NCBI GenBank assembly: GCA_030280995.1
Contig: JASXTE010000019.1
Coordinates: forward strand, 7,799,501-7,863,500
Source: Hemileia vastatrix
Taxonomy: Eukaryota; Basidiomycota; Pucciniomycetes; Pucciniales; Zaghouaniaceae
Length of the DNA stretch: 64,000 nucleotides
Direction: 5' to 3'
In this document: positions 14,003-27,400 of the stretch, in pieces
Position numbering within the stretch: position 1 is the first letter of the stretch
Layout of the letters: each line of letters begins with the position of its first letter
Notes under the pieces: generated by a model
The model's database searches: none
Told to the model about the DNA's origin: nothing
What the model saw: only the letters and a program-made list of their open reading frames with translations
Translations under genes and position numbers: made by a program

Positions 14003-15915
14003 ATGGAAGAAGATTTTATAGACATGTAAGTTCATGTTTTGCTTATCATTTTTCTATATTTCTTTAATACTTTCTCAACCATTATATTATTAATATGAAA
14101 AGTAAAACATCATCTCGTACTTGCTGAAAGCATACAGGATAATGTTTTGCTTTTCATAATAATAATTAGATTGTTTGTACTTTACCTTTAATTTATTGAT
14201 TTTTAAGTTGTTTCAAAGTCTCGTACTTGCTGAAAGCATACAGGACAATGCTACAATTTAAAAATTAATAATTTATTGAAGTATAACTTTCTAAGTCAAT
14301 ATATTGATCAGAGCAAGATTTTTCATTTTATATATGTGGATATCATAATTCCGTAAATTTTTTAATATTACTAGTGTATTGGAGTTATACTTTCATTATA
14401 TTATTAATATTAAGTGTAGAGCCAAATCTCGTACTTGCTGAATGCATACAGGATAAAGCTATACTCTTTATATGTATAATTTAATAAAGTATACCTTTGA
14501 AACGCTTTCTTAATATTTGAAATAAAGAAAAAGTATATAAATTTACTAATATGTAGATATGCTAACTTTTGTATTTCTAATATTGAAGATATGATAAAGT
14601 TAAAGGTATCATTGACTGATAATTGAAATTATGTTACTATTTTCTAATTTTTGATTTTTTTCTATTTTAAATCAAAATTGAATTCTCTTAGGATTGAACC
14701 ATCAATGAGTAACGATTTGAAAAAAAAAAAACCGCCAGGGAAGAACTCTAACAATAGGTGGGCGAAAGACATTGCTACTGGAATGAAACTTGTAAACGCT
14801 CTTGGAATGGATACAAACGGGAAGAAGCCACATTTCTATGCACGATCTTATGCAAATAATATGACAGATTGCAATAATTATTACAATTTTTTTCCTGGAT
14901 GTAGTATTTATAAACCAAAAGGTGTCTTAATACCTAATGTTCTTGTGCAGACTTTTGAAATTCATGAGCTCAAAGAACTAGATATGTTAGAAGCTACGGT
15001 GCGATGCATTAAGGATCTTTCTTACTGCGAACATGAAATTAAAAATAATGGTTATCATCAAAGAGCTGGTGGTTTTGGAAAAATGTTTGGTGGTGGCTTT
15101 ATTTTAGATAGAAAGAAATCTTTACATATTCGTAAGTATCACTTTTTTTAATTTAAATACTGAATTTTTGAATGCTTTTCCTTGCAGATGAATACACTGA
15201 TGATATTGTAAAAACGGATGAATATAAAAAACGAATGAAGAGGATTGCAATGTACTTTGAATATTTTTTTAAAAAAATATCATATGTAAAGTACAATGAG
15301 GCAACTAATCTTTGCGCAAAACTTGGTATTCCTGGATTTTCAAAAGTTTCTAGTGAAGAAGACGGTGTACCGTTTGCTAGTAATTTAACTTGGACATCTG
15401 GAGGGAATGGTAATGGGTTCTCTAATGAGGTTCATCTCGATAAGGATGCAAGTGAGTATACTTTAGGAATATTTTTTCCTAAAGATACAGAAAAAAACAC
15501 CATTCATATGAAGTATGATAAGACCCAACCACGACAAATAGGTGGAGAACTTATGTTTCCCGAAATTCGAAGTAAAATCAACTTTGAAGCAACTAATGGA
15601 ATAACAGTGACATTATGGCCTGCCAATCAACTAAGGCATTTTACCTCAAGATGTCATGAAATTCCTGGCTTCACTAGGATAGGTTCTTCTATTCAAATCA
15701 GCACTAGACTTTTTCATGCTATAGAAAAGCTTAATGTTTTTGATATTGATATTTCAGAATACTTAGAAATTAAAACAGAAAAATTTAGGTTAGAATATTT
15801 GATTAGTGCTTTGAGAGTTTTTTTGAAAAGAGATGACTTAATAGAGGAAGAAATAGAATCAGCAAAGTATTATTTATCTAATGTTAAGACAAATCTAAAA
15901 AATCTAGATATATAA
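14003..15915 (+). CDS. TET/JBP-like 2OG-Fe(II) dioxygenase
   Basis: My model has three exons: 14003-14025, 14692-15131 and 15188-15915, with introns GTAAGT...CTTAG and GTAAGT...TGCAG. It gives 396 codons in phase throughout. The first exon is less certain; a simpler start is the ATG at 14705. The second intron (56 bp) is firm because it restores the frame. The catalytic core shows an HxD pair in NEVHLDKD (His about 237, Asp about 239), followed by GGELMFPEI, a distal His in QLRHFTS (about 305) and a downstream Arg in TRIGSS. This is the double-stranded beta-helix pattern of fungal Tet-like 2OG-Fe(II) oxygenases. That superfamily oxidises 5-methylpyrimidines in DNA or RNA. Fungal TET/JBP genes are known to travel with KDZ and related transposons, which fits this location inside a transposon. 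All expected iron and 2OG ligands appear present, so it may be active. The substrate is not knowable from sequence. Confidence 0.8.
14113..14458 (+). repeat. Three copies of a 32-bp motif in the first intron of the dioxygenase gene
   Basis: Copies at 14113-14144, 14219-14250 and 14427-14458 share TCTCGTACTTGCTGAA, then a variable base, then GCATACAGGA. They are nearly identical while the intervening AT-rich sequence is not. Each ends in a pattern resembling a branch point plus acceptor (GCTGAA...ACAG), so cryptic acceptors are one explanation and protein-binding sites another. Confidence 0.8.
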
Positions 15916-16714
15916 ATATTAAAAATTTATATTATATATACACAACTTAATGCAAATTTAAACATGATAAATACTGGGAGTAGCTGTAACATTTTCAGTT
16001 TTGATAATTATAGTATTATCTATTTCTTTTATTTGTGAAATAAAATAATTTTTTTTCATAATATTATAAGAAAATTTGATTTACTTTTGAGGAAATATAT
16101 AAGTTGTGAAATCTTTAAATGTCATTTTTATTAAATTGGTAGCAAAGGTTCTAAAATAAAAAAAACTATAATAAAGAATTTGAAATATATTAGCCATAAA
16201 AATGTGCTTTTAATGCTACCAAATTAACTGTATAGTATTTTAGGTCAAACAGGCTTATTAATAAAAAAGGTAATAATAAAGAGTTGAAGAAAGAATTTTG
16301 AATCAATGATAGATTAAATTGTATTTTTTTAAGAATGTACTCATTTAATTATTTAAATTGTTCTACTTCTGATTAAAAATGTTACAATCAACGAAAATAT
16401 TTGTAATAAATAATAGATTATATAATATTAAAGGTAAAGTAACAAAACTAGAGCAGTTATCATATTTTTATATAAACAATAAAATATTTAAGAATTTAAT
16501 ACAAGTATTTGAAATCATATAAGTAGATTTTAAAATCTTTGTTATTGCTGGACTTACAATAATTTTTTTTAATAATTAATTTAGAAAATCATGTCAAAGG
16601 TTACTTAATAAATTTCAAAGATGGTCACATTTTTGACGTATTTGAAGGAAAATAACTTGAATTATACAAGATATATCATATAGAAAGAACTTTATCTATT
16701 TACATGTTGGAATA
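15916..16714. other. No gene seen (convergent intergenic)
   Basis: This 0.8-kb AT-rich spacer lies between the 3' ends of the dioxygenase (+) and the five-exon gene (-). I see no open frame with protein character. Confidence 0.55.
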
Positions 16715-19147
16715 TTAATTTATTGAAAGGCTATGTTTAGCAAAAAAAGGTGATACTGGCTGAATGGAGCTCCAGTGATTAAGAAAATCTGCAGAAATAG
16801 CCCTAGCAATTCCCGGAGGACTTGGGGTATCAAATTTTAAAGGAAATGGATCACACTTGCCTATAAAAGGTTTTATTAATGTTAAAATATAGTTATTTAA
16901 ATTTTTCCAAATTATTTCTTCCATCAAATGATTTTTTTTTTCATGTAAATTAAGAAACTTAACTTCTGATATTACCTCCAAGCAATCAGCTGCTGAAGCC
17001 AATCTATGATCTTGAGAGCTCAGAAATAAACCACGGACACCATCAATTATATAGAATGTGAAAGATTGATATCGGTGGTGGGAGTATTCAGAATTTATTT
17101 TGTTTAGTGCAGCCTTTTGTTTCTCTCTCCTTATAGTCAGTTCAGTATTTTCGTTTTTCTCACTTGATTGTTGAGCTTCACTAGTCTTGCCACTTGATAT
17201 TGTTGCAGCACAATATTTTGATTTAAGAATGATAATTGACATAATTATATCAATGATAATATTGCTGATTTGAAGAAGAGTTGACATTGATATATCACGG
17301 GTTTGAAGTGCAGTGGGACCAACTTCTAAGCCATCAGAAATCGGACTCTTCAGATTTGAAAGGTGAGCTAGAAGCTGAAGACCACGTTCAATTGGACAAT
17401 CTGAGTTAATGTTTTGATGTGATGGAAGCTGGCTGAATTCATGTGCGGTCAGATAAAGTGAAGATGATATAAGAGATACCCATGAAGAACGGCAGTGGTC
17501 ACTTGGGATCATTAATCTCATGAGCATTTGGATAAGATTGGATTCAGGGTGATCCGTTTTCTTTGTTGAGGAAAGAATTTCAGTATTTAAACCATCAGGA
17601 TCACATAAATCTTCCATTTTTTTGAAATCAATATTATCGAGTACCCATAGCTGTGAGCTATCAATCTCTAAAAAAATATTTGCTACAAAAGGAAAAAAAA
17701 AATAAGTAAAAGAACAAAAGTCAAGACTAAAAATTATGGTAACTTACATAACTCAGTAAGTTTTGAAAGCCAATCTTCTCCACAAGATTTTTCCCAATGA
17801 AAAGTAAACATTGGAATATTTGACATGGGTTCTTGGGAATAAGTAGAAGAGCGTAATTCGAGGAGAGTAACAATTTCCAACCACGACCTTAGGACCTTTG
17901 CCGTGCTGATTCTACCTTTATAAAAATTATGAATTTTACAGAATTCCTCCTGCAAATCAGATTCTTTTAGAACTGAGGGTGAATAAGTTAGAGGTTTTTT
18001 CGATATCTTGATTGGAGTTGATTTCATTGGTAGAGAAGCTTTCAAAGAGGTCAAAGTAGGTAATTTAGGAGGTGATGGGTATTGCTTCTTAGAAATGAAG
18101 GAATTCGGTGATGAGCTGTTTGAATCATCATCTTTATCAAACATATCAACATGTCTTGAAGAAGATTTTAAACTTTGCTTTTTTTGATGAACAAGCATAG
18201 CTTCATATTCTGATAGTTGATCATCGCTATTTTCATTGCTCTTTTCATCATCTTCATCAGGGAGAGGGCGTTTATGGATGGAACAATCTACAGCAGGTGA
18301 GTTTCTGGTACAAAATATCAAAAGAAAGATAAAAAGTACAATATGTAAGCAATAAAAGAGATATATGATTGAATTTTAAAGATAAAAGAATAACAATAAA
18401 AAAAAAAGGAAACAAGAATATACTCATTATCAAAACCTTTGCTTTTTTTTTGAGATTTATTATTTGATACATCAGAAAATTTATTAGCAGAAGCTGGTTT
18501 AATACGTCGAACAAAAGAGGAGCCTTGGGATAATCTCTTTTTCTTGGAGCGGATAACAGGTGTTTCAAGATTTTCCTTAGAAGTTGAAGCATGAGTTGAA
18601 GCTGATGGTTCATCTGTCTCATCATCATCCCTAATGACAATGACTTCATCAGGAGGAATCATACCCTCCTCATAAGCTACAAATATATATGAAGAAAAAA
18701 AAATATTAATAATCTTATCTACTAATTTAAAAGGAGACAAAAAAGGTGATGAACATACATTTTTCAAGGCTTTTCACATATTGGAGTAATTCATTACAAG
18801 GGTTAGATAAATATGAAGGAGAAGGATTATTGTTAAGGATCTTGACAAGCTCTTCTGTTTTATCTCTAGCCAATTCAAGTAAATTGCGATACTGAACTCT
18901 CGTTATTTCCTGCCTCTCATTGCTAAGTACAGGAGGGTTAGGTGCCATGCCATGTGGCAGACATGGTGCAAGCTCAAAAGCTTCAAAGCGAGTATCAATC
19001 AGAGAGTGGGATGAAACACATTTGGGTGCTGGAAAATCAAATTTTTGAAAAAAAAAAGATATAGAACATAAGTGAAATATATAAATTAAGAGAGAGGAAC
19101 ATGATATACATACAAAGTGGAGGTGTAGGATTTTGTATACTAGACAT
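16715..19147 (-). CDS. Unknown five-exon gene of the giant transposon (693 aa)
   Basis: Exons on the minus strand are 19147-19114, 19028-18759, 18676-18424, 18304-17748 and 17682-16715. All introns are GT-AG (85, 82, 119 and 65 bp), and the phases chain to exactly 694 codons including the stop, which strongly supports the model. The start is the ATG at 19147 (MSSIQNPTPP); there is also an in-frame ATG at 18948. I do not recognise a known domain. The N-terminus contains a compact FELAPCLPHGMAPNPPVL segment. The middle (about residues 110-330) is Ser/Asp/Lys-rich and likely disordered, with basic patches (RSKKKRL, KKSKG). The C-terminal half is more hydrophobic and helical. It converges with the dioxygenase gene. 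The intact splicing pattern argues it is a live accessory gene of the element rather than debris. A DNA- or chromatin-binding role would fit but is a guess. Confidence 0.75.
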
Positions 19148-20179
19148 ATTGATTAATGAATATTAAAAAAAAGTATTCGATATCAAAAAATTATGATGTA
19201 ATATGATGAATAATTATAAGAAACTCTATTCTAGAAAATTGAAGTTGATATTTTAATAGGATAAAAAATTGAATAAGATTAAAATTAAAGTGAGGATGAA
19301 AGAAACAGAAAACATAAAGAGGGGGATTTTATATTATTTGAGCTTTTTTTAACATGTATTATTCATAGTGGGGTAAACTGAGTAACATGCTAAATCACAA
19401 TCTGTTTATATTGAAGCGAAATTTGATGTAGCTAACAGAAAATACTAGTAATTCTTTGGGGACTTTTAGTGTGAAAAACAAATAATAACAAATTTATATC
19501 CCATATTCAAATTGCCACGGGTAAATACAAAATTTTTTAAATTAGAATTTACTCCTAAACAATGGAGATACACTTAATTAGTATATTATATGAAAAAAAA
19601 GGATAATCCTTTATGAATATTTGTTAAATTTAATTTCAGATGACAATGCGAGATTCACATATATACTGATATGCCTCATCAAACAAGAAATGAATTATAA
19701 ATATAAAATTGGTAACATTAGAATTTAAGATAAGAATTTGTTTTTTAAGTGACAGGAGGAGTGTCAGGCTAGGGTGTGGGCACCGTGACCAAACCTTTGA
19801 TAAACTTGGATACAACTAAGGGAAAAAAAAAAATTGAATAGTTTTATTTTGCAATATATCTTAGTCTGCACAAGATATTGCATTGTTGTCCCTAACTATA
19901 CCAAAATTGTTACTTTTCAAAAGTTATAGGACTACTAAGTTGATAAAATATTATTATGAATCACCCAATGAAATACCTTAAGCAACATTCAAAATTATTA
20001 AAATATTAATATTCAATTTGAGATTTGGATTAGCTAATTTTTCACAACTTACCACAGTTTTGATTAATATAATAAAACTTGAAAAAAATTGTTGAGATAA
20101 CCTAGAAATGGGTGCAAGAAAATGATGAAACATATGACTTGAAACTTAACTCATACACTATTGATAAACTTCATGGATC
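19148..20179. other. No gene seen upstream of the five-exon gene
   Basis: AT-rich DNA with no coding character on either strand. It presumably carries the promoter of the minus-strand gene that starts at 19147. Confidence 0.5.
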
Positions 20180-22120
20180 CTGATTAATTTCTATCGAAAT
20201 TAATTTTGAGACTAGCATATTGAATTTTAGCTATGACCAAGTACTGTAAGTGCCATGGTTTGTATTCAATATATTGGTGTTGAAATTAATTTTGATAGGA
20301 ATCAACAAGTATCAGATGGCACCATGCATGAAACACTGACAGAAACCATCAAATTTATGAGGCAATGAACCTCATAATTTCGATCGAAATTAATATAGAC
20401 CCCTGCATATTGAATACAAGCCATTTCACATGGACTACACAGACATAGATAAAATTCAACATGCATGGCTTAATATTAATTTTGATCGAAATTAACCAAG
20501 GCATTAAAACATCAATTTTTATATGGTGTACTTGATCAAACCAGTTTATCTAACTGCTTAGCTTACCTATACTTATAGGAATTTTATGCATAGTCCATGT
20601 CCATATTAATTTCGATCGAAATTAATGTTGACTAATACATAATGAATACATGCTATGCCACTTACACTTTCCAGGCATAGCTACCATTAAATATGCCAGT
20701 ATCAAAAATTAATTTCGATCGAAATTAATGAGCATGATAATCATGAATTTCTGGAGTCAACTGCTTATTTTTATGCATGGTGCCTTGCCAACATTAATTT
20801 CGATCGAAATTACTTTTGATACTGGCATATTGCATGTATATATGCCTGGAAAGTGTAAGTGGCATAGTGTGTATTCATTATGTATTGGTCAACATTAATT
20901 TCAATAGAATTTAATATTGACATTTTCATATTGAACCCAAACCAGCAAACGACCCAAAAAATTCTTCATAAAACTGCTCATTAATTTCGATCGAAATTAG
21001 TGAGCACCATATACATATTGAATGGTAGTTATATCTGGTGTGTGTAAGTTGTAAAGCTTGTGTTCAATGTTTATTGGTCAACATTAATTTTGATCAAAAT
21101 TAATGAGCATTTTGATCATGAACTTTTTCAGTCAGTTAGTTGTTTCAATGCATAATGGCATTCCAACATTAATTTTGATCAAAATTAATGTTGAAATGAT
21201 ATAATGCTTTTTTGCATGACATGTAAAGGACGGCAAGTATTTTTAAGTATTGAAATTTACTATACATGTTGAGGGTAAATATAAAATTTACATATCCATA
21301 TTAATTTCTATAAAAATTAATGTTGACCAATACATAATAAATAGTAAATATGCCTGGCTAGTGTAAGTGGCATAGCTTTTTTTCAATCTGCACTTGGCAA
21401 CATTAATTTCGATCGAAATTAAGGTTCATGATTATCATCAATTTATTCAGTCAGTTGCTTACTGTTATGCATGGTAACATGTCAACATTAATTTTAATAA
21501 AAATTGAATTTGACATGCTACCAAGCATTTTTATGTAAGATGAAAAGTAGGGCACTCTATTGTTAAGTAAACACATTACAATGCATATTGAGCATGTAAA
21601 TATCATTTACACATTAATATTAATTTCAATCAAAATTAATGTTGACCAATAAACATTGAACACAAGCTTTACAACTTACACACACCAGATATAACTACCA
21701 TTCAATATGTATATGGTGCTCACTAATTTCGATCGAAATTAATGAGCAGTTTTATGAAGAATTTTTTGGGTCGTTTGCTGGTTTGGGTTCAATATGAAAA
21801 TGTCAATATTAAATTCTATTGAAATTAATGTTGACCAATACGTAATGAATACACACTATGCCACTTACACTTTCCAGGAATAGACACCATGCAATATGCC
21901 AGTATCAAAAGTAATTTCGATCGAAATTAATGTTGGCAAGGCACCATGCATAAAAATAAGCAGTTGACTCCAGAAATTCATGATTATCATGCTCATTAAT
22001 TTCGATCGAAATTAATTTTTGATACTGGCATATTTAATGGTAGCAATGCCTGGCAAGTATAAGTGGCATAGCGTGTATTCACTATGTATTGGTCAACATT
22101 AAATTCGATTGAAATTAATA
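20180..22120. repeat. Palindromic satellite: about 20 dyad sites in a larger inverted repeat
   Basis: About twenty copies or variants of a dyad centred on TTTCGATCGAAA and flanked by ATTAA/TTAAT occur here, for example near 20605, 20707, 20792, 20894, 20981, 21083, 21168, 21299, 21403, 21486, 21623, 21723, 21808, 21911, 21994 and 22098. In the best-ordered parts the spacing alternates about 85 and 102 bp, giving a superunit near 187 bp. Sequence from about 20600 to 21110 also recurs in reverse complement at about 22128 to 21640, so the whole block is a large imperfect inverted repeat centred near 21365. Decayed dyads mostly differ by C-to-T or G-to-A at the central CG (TTTTGATCAAAA). No open frame crosses it. 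Confidence 0.88.
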
Positions 22121-22334
22121 TGGATACATAAATGTGACATAAAGAGGTATGGACCATCAATTTGTTGAAAATACATTTTTATATCTCATACATTATTTGT
22201 TTTTCTTAAATAAAATGTTACTCTCTCTCAATATCACTTTATAACATTTACCAAGCTGCTTTGAAAAAAAACAGAATACATAAAATTCAATATAAGATAG
22301 CTATATTACACAGAAGATCACCGTTATACCTAAG

Positions 22335-24012
22335 TTATGATGATGTTGATGCTCTATTAATTGATTCCCGAATCTTTACCAGATCAATATCAGCTCCAAC
22401 CCCAAGTGACTCACGTTCATTCACAGATAATCCTTGCAAAAATGTTGCTGAATAGCAATTCTTGGGGAGGTATTTGGGAACATTGAATATACCATTTTGT
22501 GCAACTGTCCTTTCTGATGACCGTGAATATGTTTTTAATGTTGATTTTTTTTGAGCTGGTGTATGGGCTAAGTCCTTTGTCATCTTATCCATTTTTTTAA
22601 ACAAATCATTGAGTTCAGGATTTCGCCATCCAGGAATAGCTCGGATAGGTGCAGTTGGGGCTGGTGCTGGGCCTTCCTCGATATCAGAGATGCACCTAGT
22701 ATCATGAAAAAGCACAACAAAACCTGGCACATCACTGCAGAGATCTCTTGCTAACTTGTAGCGTGCACTAGCAATCTGAATTCCAACTAAATCAGCTTCA
22801 TAATAACAAAAAGCAAAGTAAAATTAAAAACTTACCTTGGTCCGATAACGTTTTACTTGTGCCCTTGCCCTCTTTTCAATCTTTTCTCTTGCTACCCTTT
22901 CCTCTTCTTGCCCAAACAACCTTATCATCTCCTTCCCCTTATTAACTACCCATTTCTCAATAACACATTGAGTGAACTGAAGCTTTGACTGATCGATTGT
23001 ATTCAAGGTGGTGAGCCATCTGGTACAGTGGTCGCATACTATGCTTCCCATGACTTGATTCCAAGTTGATTCTGAAAAATCACGGCAAGTCCAATCAAAC
23101 GTGAATTTCCGAAAACCTTTTTCTTGCAATTCACGCTCTAAGTTTCTTTTGACAGAAAGTGGGATCGGTGCTCCTCCTTTTAGTCCTCGAGGCTCAGGTG
23201 CTGGAAAAAATTCGGGTAGTCGAATTTTGGATCGCAAGAAGGCTATAGAATTGGTTATCAGAAATTGTCGATCAGCTGCAGAATTGGCACGGTTAGAAGA
23301 TTGGACTTGGGTTAGGACAGTTTGAATGGTTTTTAGTTTGAATTGGCTCCAATCTTTCCAATTTTCAATCTCCAAAGGTGTTGGGCTCGCAGGATATTTT
23401 GATATTTGTGTTGGTCCCCCAAGACAATACTTCAGAAAGTGGTAAATATTTCTATTTAGACTGTCCGAGCTCCTGGGAACATCATTCCTTCTAACTAAGC
23501 CTCTTACAGCCCTTAACCCCCGTTCTCGCTCATGAGACTCTGCTGAATTGAGTCTGTGGTAATCACTGATACCCATAATGATTGAGGGATTCACTAACAA
23601 TTCAAATAAGTTAATTAAATTGGTTATTTTTCAATAAAAGAATACACTACAAATTTTACTTACCTGCTCCACTTGTGCTTGCTCCTTGGTTAGGCTGAGC
23701 AGATGATGATTGGTCTCCGAAAAATTCCCTCAATACTTCACTAGCCCAATCTCTTCCTAGCTGATCAGCTTGCTGATCAGCACTTTCAGAAGCAGAAGGA
23801 TGATTGGGATTAAAATTTCTCGGTTCTGAATGAGACTCTTGGCCTGGATTGGGATTAGGTGGTGGGTTAGGATTAGGTGGTACAGATTGAGATGCATCTG
23901 GAGGTGGATCAGCAGAGGGTGGTGGAGGAGTATTTCCAGTATTAGTATGTTGAGGCGGAAAACAATCAGAATCGGTTGGGTCAACAGACATCCCTTCAAA
24001 ATTATCATCCAT
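22335..24012 (-). CDS. Accessory protein A (unknown family, 515 aa)
   Basis: Exons are 24012-23664, 23593-22836 and 22775-22335, with introns of 70 and 60 bp. The total is 516 codons including the stop, in phase throughout. Exon 1 encodes a Pro/Asn/Ser-rich acidic N-terminus (MDDNFEGMSVD...). Exon 2 carries the conserved core, including FTFDWTCRDFSESTWNQVM and a basic helix ending EKRARAQVKRYR. Exon 3 ends with a signature NCYSATFLQGLS. The gene at 28893-30014 is clearly a diverged paralogue, sharing FRKFTFDW-like, WNQV and LPxNCYS motifs and an intron at the equivalent place. I cannot assign a domain. It lies downstream of, and in the same orientation as, the transposase, so co-regulation is possible. 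A DNA-binding or transposase-partner role is inferred only from location and charge. Confidence 0.78.
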
Positions 24013-24429
24013 AATGAACTGTAATAAAATAAAATAAAATAAAAATAATCAGTTGTTAAAATTTATACCTATCAAAGCTAAAGTAAAAAAAGATACTATG
24101 TATATAGTCTTGTAAACGTGTATGTTCTCTTGTCGAAAAATAAAGTGAATAATATATAGCTATCAGCTAAAGTTGGAAGGTCAAACTATTTATAGTAGAT
24201 GAATGAGCAAGAAGATCATTCATTAAGTAAAAATTTTATCATATTTCTCATTATCATGATTTTATTTCTTTCATTCTTACATTTAAGATAAAAATGACTC
24301 ATTGAAAGCATGGGTTCTCTCGCAATAAAAGCAACCAAAGTAATTGTTCACTGGTTTATGATAAGGTAAGTTGGATGCATTGCATTTTTTAATCGAGCAT
24401 TGAATTATTTCTTTCACCATTTACAAATA

Positions 24430-27400
24430 TCACCAATCCTACAAATTTCCCGAATCCCAAATTAACACAAAGATGTTAGTCAACAGAAAATAAATTTGAT
24501 TAATTTTTTCACTCACTACTGTCTGCAGTCCAATGGCAGTGACAACCTCGTCTTTGATTCCAAACATTCCTTTTTTGTGCTCGACAGTAGCTGCATGTCC
24601 AATTATTGCATCTTTCTTAATCACAATTTGAGTTGCTTTGGCTACTCTTACTAACCGACAATGCACTTGTGGGAAAAGCTCATAGGGATCCTTTGATGTT
24701 TCTTCTGGACGGAGCTCTTTGAAAGGACTTACTATTAAATATATTTGATCAATCTCTTCCTTTGATCTGAAAAGATCATCAATTTGCCCAAACTGGCTAT
24801 CTTTTCCATAGTAGAATTCAATTGTTGAATTAGCAATGTGTCGATGGTAACTAGTAAACCTCTTTCCATGTATCAATATGCTTGCTACATTTTCAACTAC
24901 CCGATCCCCACTTTTCTCCGATGGTGTCAAAGCCCGTCTTGAAGTTTCTTTTCCCATTCGTGCCCTTACCCATTTAGTAAATAATGCCATACTTAGATGG
25001 ATCCATTTGTTTTGTTTATCGAGATCAATATGGATTTTTTTAGTCTCACATTGATCATTATCTTCAGCTTCACCAAGATCTAATACCCTAGACTTCCGAT
25101 ACCAATGTTTGAGCATTGTTAGCGGTATCTCTCCTGTGGTAAATATTAATAAATTAGCACAGCTGAGTTTTTAAATCATTTCTTACAAACATTACATACG
25201 TGGATGGTGATTGTTTGGAATTTCAGATAATATATGATTCACCCGCTCTCCAGACCAAGTAGCTGTACCTGATGGTGGACCAAGACGCTTTATCATTTCA
25301 GGATAATGTTGAGTGATATGCAGATTTGGCTTTGCATTAATATTCTTCCAACCCTCTTCAAGGCACTCACGATACTCTAACAGAAATTGATCTAGATCTT
25401 TAAGCTCATTAGTCTGTATATTTTTTAATGTCAAAAAATTGGTGATCGAGCATAATGTTACAAGTGACTTGAGAAGATAATATTCTCTTGGTTTATCAGC
25501 TGAGGAAGCTGAAGATTCAGATTCTTTAAATTTTTCAAACCAAAGGGGTATAAGTGACAAAGGGAAGTAGAGAGTATACAGCATGTGCCATTCTGCTGCC
25601 TTGAGGGATCCTGCCTTTTTAGATCCTACTGATTTTGGAACTCGTGTTAGCCAGGAAGGTCTTCTTACTTGATCAATCATCTTCCATACAACCTGTAGCT
25701 CTGCTGCTGTGATTCGTGGATTACTACTACCTTCATTTTCTTTCTCCTTACCTTTCCTTTTATTTTCTTCATCTCTAGCTGTCTCATTTGATGAGTGAGA
25801 TCCTTCACTCTGTGATATGCTAATGCTTCTTTGCCTTAAGTTATACAATGAATTCCTACTGTCACTGCTTTGAGACTGTACTGAGGCCACATCGCTATAT
25901 GGAGGAATAAATTTGGAGCTGGATGACCTACTCTGGCTTCTTGATCGATTTGTTCCCAATCCTTCATTATCTAGTCCATGATGACTTGATGACTGTCTTG
26001 AACTCGTACGTCTTTGCCGCTTGTGCTGTCTCGTGTGTCCTGTATCATCATCATCATTATTCGTGGTGCTTAAGCTACTTCTACGTTTTTTCGAATGTTT
26101 GTGCAGTGAAGTATCAGAAAAGAAATCATCATCTTCTTCTCTTACATGCCAATTTTTATCCTTTTCCAGCTTTCTTTCTAGATCTTTTGCTGCATTTTGG
26201 ATTTGAAAATAGCTTAGACTGTGATCTTTTAGGTTGCCAAGCATATGTGAATGCATAACATCAATTGAGCAATATTCAGTTGGACGCCAATATTCAAGGT
26301 TATTCAGCTCACTCCATCGTACCCCATGATTTTGAACAATTGATACACGCTCCCAATGTGACTTAGAATTTTTCCACTTTGTTGCCCAGCACATATGATC
26401 CTCATGATTCCGTAATGAAAAATTTCCCACATTCTTTTCACTAATTTCATCTTTAGAGATATTACAGAAAGAGCAGAACATTTTTGCAGAGTGACTCGAA
26501 AAGCCAGCCAATTTTCGTATTGCAGGAATGTCACCTATCAAAGAGAACAATGCAACTCTTAATTTCCGGCCTCGTGGATAAAGATGTGTCTTTTCAATCA
26601 ATATACCATCCCATAGAGTTTGTAGATCATTAACCAGTGGTTTTAGAAGGTGATTAAGCTGTTCACTTGTGGGTTCTGTTGGTCCGGGTATAATAGAATA
26701 CAAAAAAAGATTTTCCATTTTGTATCTATCTTCTTGAGGTAGGTTCATACACACCATCATAATATTGCCTACAGACTTCTGATGACCTCCAATCCTATTG
26801 CCACCAGGCCTAAACCAGTCGACATATAAAGTAAACATTAAGTTGCCTGAAGTTATCGTATATTCATCATCATTGCTATCCAGAGCTGGAGTGGTTATGG
26901 GAAAGTTTTTCCAAATTGAACCATCACAAACATCCTTCATCAAATCACACTCTACACGTTCTGCCACAGGGGTTTTCTTCTCAATCAGAAGCTCAAATTT
27001 GAACAGTTTGATCTTTTCCTTAAGCCAGTCGATAAAAGAATGGTGATGAAATGTTTTAAGAGATAAGTATTTTACATGTTCTTGATGTTCCTCCATCAAA
27101 TACAGCCTTTCATCACATTTAACTGCAATTTGTCCTGCTCCAAACATTTTTAAATAGCGCTTTGATGATGAAAGAAACGGTTGATTGCAACATAGTATAG
27201 ATGGTTGAGATTCAGAGTTATACTCATAAAGAGCAAAGCATTTAGGACAGCATGTTTTAGTGAAAAATGATTGATTGAGCTTTAATCGACTAAAAACTGT
27301 ATCTATCGAGCGTGGGACCAGGCGGACAATGCTATCAGAATCCAGTATTCCACTATCACCTAGAAGTTTGAGCTTCTTAATTTCTTCATCCAAAAATTGA

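Noticed and set aside
20180..22120. CRISPR-like array
   Set aside because: Repeats are dyads with variable 80-130 bp spacing, mirrored arrangement and no cas genes, in a eukaryotic transposon.
25923..26258. Plus-strand frames opposite the transposase
   Set aside because: Shadows of the low-complexity Ser/Arg insertion in the transposase exon.
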